This document shows, in pieces, positions 60,801 through 62,000 of a stretch of 62,000 bases of DNA. The notes under the pieces were generated by a model that was not told where the DNA came from, did not search any database, and worked only from the letters and a program-made list of their open reading frames with translations. Source of the stretch: Branchiostoma floridae (lineage: Eukaryota; Chordata; Leptocardii; Amphioxiformes; Branchiostomatidae). Both the position numbers and the translations under genes were made by a program. The number at the start of each line of letters is the position of its first letter. Position 1 is the first letter of the stretch. The stretch lies in the NCBI RefSeq assembly GCF_000003815.2, contig NC_049987.1, forward strand, positions 10,522,714 to 10,584,713, given 5' to 3'.

Positions 60801-61521
60801 TTTGGCCACAAAGTTATAGAGGCCTGAATGACATTCTTGTGTGCGGTCAGAAGGTCGTAACTCCACTGGGATCTATAAAGTTCAGGATCAATATAACATG
60901 ATAGGATCGTACAGTAACCTCTGGTCGCCAGGTATCGTGCTGACACATGGGAAAGGTAAGGCCTTTTGGTGCCATGATGTTATTCTTATATAACGCAGAT
61001 GAATCAACATATCAATGGTATGATTGCATCAAAACTATCTAACAGGATCACGATATGGGGGGGGGGGGTGCGTGCGATATCGACTTCTCTAACATCTGAC
61101 CCATATTGCGATGTCACACGTGAAGAAAGTCACGTGTCCACAGCGATTGGACCAGATAGTTAAAGACGACGAAGCTAGTCAGTCAAAACTTCCAATGAGG
61201 CCATTTTTCTGAGCTGCAGAGCAATCATATCTACAAGGTGATTTTTGCGAACCGAAATGAGCATTTATGCTACCACGCGTCTACTTTATCATGTACAAGC
61301 TATGTGATAGTTCTAAATTGGGAAGTGTACTTGAATGTTAATTTGAAATTCATGCCAACAGTGGTGACGTCACCTGTCAGTCACACCCTGGTTCAAGGCC
61401 CCGCCCAGCTTCCTCCATGTGACGACAGCTGGCGGGTTGCTATCCACCACACACGTCAGGTTGACCAGGTCACCTTCCTTCGCACGTTTGGAAGATTCTG
61501 GAACTGTTACTGTTGGTGGAT
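54756..61521 (-). CDS. Nephrin/Kirrel-like IgSF transmembrane receptor (5' incomplete)
   Basis: Seven exons on the - strand join into one open frame of about 441 codons: 61374-61521, 60623-60738, 58502-58756, 56328-56762, 55864-56061, 55503-55595 and 54756-54838. All introns are GT-AG; the first junction is phase 2 and the rest are phase 1, and every split codon is consistent. The product has three Ig domains with the C...W...DxGxYxC pattern, a transmembrane segment, and a proline-rich cytoplasmic tail ending at TGA. The order of domains and the TIQWAWRD motif recall Kirrel/Neph and nephrin adhesion receptors, which act at cell-cell contacts. More N-terminal Ig domains and a signal peptide are expected upstream of 61521 and were not found before the window end. 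Orthology is not established; another IgSF adhesion receptor is possible. Confidence 0.85.
55503..55595 (-). CDS. IgSF gene exon: cytoplasmic tail
   Basis: The 93-base exon has acceptor CTGATTGCAG and donor GTTG|GTAAAC, phase 1-1. It encodes LVQPLPPYSTVDRQQPEGED and then a QSQ-rich end. LPPY followed by STV could be a tyrosine-based or WW-type site. It is too short to stand out as an open frame and was recognised by splice signals and phase. Confidence 0.8.
55864..56061 (-). CDS. IgSF gene exon: cytoplasmic, proline-rich
   Basis: The acceptor TTCATTGCAG and donor CCAG|GTATGA give a phase 1-1 exon. It encodes SRPMPPPPGYNKNK, which contains a PPxY-type motif (PPGY), and later LKPRPPPR, a possible SH3 ligand. 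Between them lies the acidic stretch LEIKDLDGLIEIHEMNG. Two overlapping open frames occur here; only this one joins in phase with both neighbours. Confidence 0.88.
56328..56762 (-). CDS. IgSF gene exon: membrane-proximal Ig domain, TM helix
   Basis: The acceptor CTCCATGCAG and donor TCAG|GTAGAG give a phase 1-1 exon of 435 bases. It encodes ARLSCEIVSDPVPKTIQWAW, then GWKGTYMCKGTNMFG, then a hydrophobic segment (VIVVGISVMVAVMAAVAAIF), followed by the stop-transfer residues RKKWLGDDRKS. The CEI...WAW region is the part most like the fifth Ig domain of Kirrel/Neph proteins. The D of the DxGxYxC motif is replaced (W-K-G-T-Y). Confidence 0.95.
57640..58110. repeat. Diverged intronic repeat, two to three copies
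   Basis: Within the intron between the complete-Ig exon and the TM exon, the block AACTTyATrC-TGA-G-TGC-AAAGAT and ACCTAACGCCCATAAACCTG recurs. Copies are at about 57650 and 57892, with a weaker third copy near 58030-58100. The spacing is about 240 bases and divergence is substantial. Confidence 0.7.
58502..58756 (-). CDS. IgSF gene exon: complete Ig domain
   Basis: The acceptor CTATTTACAG and donor GTTG|GTAAGT give a phase 1-1 exon. It encodes FLLECSASGNPTPRVRWRRK with the first cysteine and tryptophan, and VEGTYQCVATNEG with the second cysteine. The usual D of DxGxYxC is V here (V-E-G-T-Y). The phase 1-1 design allows the domain to be skipped or shuffled without a frameshift. Confidence 0.93.
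59825..59960 (-). other. GC-rich island inside an intron, unassigned
   Basis: About 135 bases are sharply GC-richer than the surrounding intron. On the - strand one frame reads VWCDQSPPDNLQIASRHGYC then reaches a stop, and AATAAA follows a few bases later. No good acceptor precedes it and no Ig or other domain is evident. It may be part of a dispersed repeat, a regulatory element, or an alternative terminal exon. Confidence 0.35.
60623..60738 (-). CDS. IgSF gene exon: second half of the same Ig domain
   Basis: The acceptor TTTTGTTCCCAG and donor TTAT|GTAAGT are both strong. The exon encodes QTLSLPKVSRHDSGIYQCNA, which contains the DxGxYxC motif of the F strand, and ends phase 1. Joined to the previous exon it restores a complete C2-type domain of ordinary length. 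Confidence 0.9.
61057..61068. repeat. G12 homopolymer in an intron
   Basis: Twelve consecutive G in the intron between the two half-Ig exons. Confidence 0.95.
61374..61521 (-). CDS. IgSF gene exon: first half of an Ig domain
   Basis: The acceptor ACACAAAATGTGCAG precedes the exon and the donor is ACAG|GTGACG. It encodes PPTVTVPES, then EGDLVNLTC with the first Ig cysteine, and VVTWRK with the core tryptophan. It ends in phase 2, and the split arginine codon is completed by the next exon. The second cysteine is on that next exon, so this domain is intron-split whereas the following two are not. Confidence 0.87.
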
Positions 61522-62000
61522 CTGCACATTTTGTGTAAACATGAAGAGGAGAACAACATAAGTTGATAAGATTACAAATGCATCTGTTCATATGTGAGTT
61601 GATTTTTAGAAGCAACTTTTGTACAAATCTGTAGGATTAGGATTAAAAATCTTGACCCAAAAAGTAAAGAATGAGAAGCAAGGATGCCTTGAATGTGTAC
61701 GTCAAAACTATCGGTGTCCATATCCTGCAGAACACTTTGACAAATATACTGTCGCTACAGGAAGGCAATTTTCCTTGCTAGCGTGACCGGCATGACGGCA
61801 TGACGCCTGTTACCATGGTGGCCATTTTTCAGATAAATGTGACAGTTGAGGCATGAAGATCTCATTTCAGTACTTGTATATCCTTTTTAAAGCCTAACCA
61901 GCTATCTAGAGAAAGTCTCCATTTATGGATTACTGCCTCACTCTCGTAAAACAAGCTGTACTGTCCATATAAACATCATTGCCGGGGTACAAGGCATTAC

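Overview
This is eukaryotic, animal-type genomic DNA: AT-leaning, mostly non-coding, with microsatellites, many short inverted-repeat transposons, an assembly gap, and one spliced gene with canonical GT-AG introns. The gene type (nephrin/Kirrel-like immunoglobulin-superfamily receptor), its compact introns and the density of miniature elements fit a marine invertebrate deuterostome. A cephalochordate (amphioxus) is my best guess, but it is an inference and not a species identification.

Layout. 1-4565 is a very long 11-bp minisatellite (about 400 units). It is bracketed by two copies of a palindromic 15-mer, with a third related copy 430 bases beyond. 4.6-7.8 kb holds a 194-base near-perfect foldback, a microsatellite and a 303-base tandem duplication. 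7783-8122 is an assembly gap. A complete 947-base piggyBac-type miniature element with TTAA target duplications lies at 10.4-11.35 kb; a truncated and a diverged relative sit at 43.6 and 44.7-45.4 kb. 14.07-17.26 kb is a composite element whose inverted ends carry arrays of a 69-base, hairpin-forming repeat, with a second (about 150-base) tandem repeat inside. 20.46 and 31.55 kb carry two copies of another miniature inverted-repeat element. 23.7-25.2 kb is a cluster of two unrelated tandem repeats separated by a 15-base repeat made of nuclear-receptor-like half sites. 27.4 kb carries a further short inverted-repeat element. Four copies of an old dispersed sequence, all on the + strand, lie at 5.3, 33.5, 42.8 and 52.3 kb. 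I could find no convincing gene between about 17 and 54 kb.

The one well-supported gene occupies 54756-61521 on the - strand and continues upstream out of the window or is otherwise incomplete at its 5' end. Seven exons join with matching phases (2 at one junction, 1 elsewhere). They encode three Ig domains, a transmembrane helix and a proline-rich cytoplasmic tail ending at a stop codon. A short exon-like stretch on the - strand at 12482-12556 resembles a fragment of that tail and may mark a paralogue or an exon relic. The apparent long proteins in the first 4.6 kb are a by-product of an 11-base period being open in every frame; I do not count them as genes.
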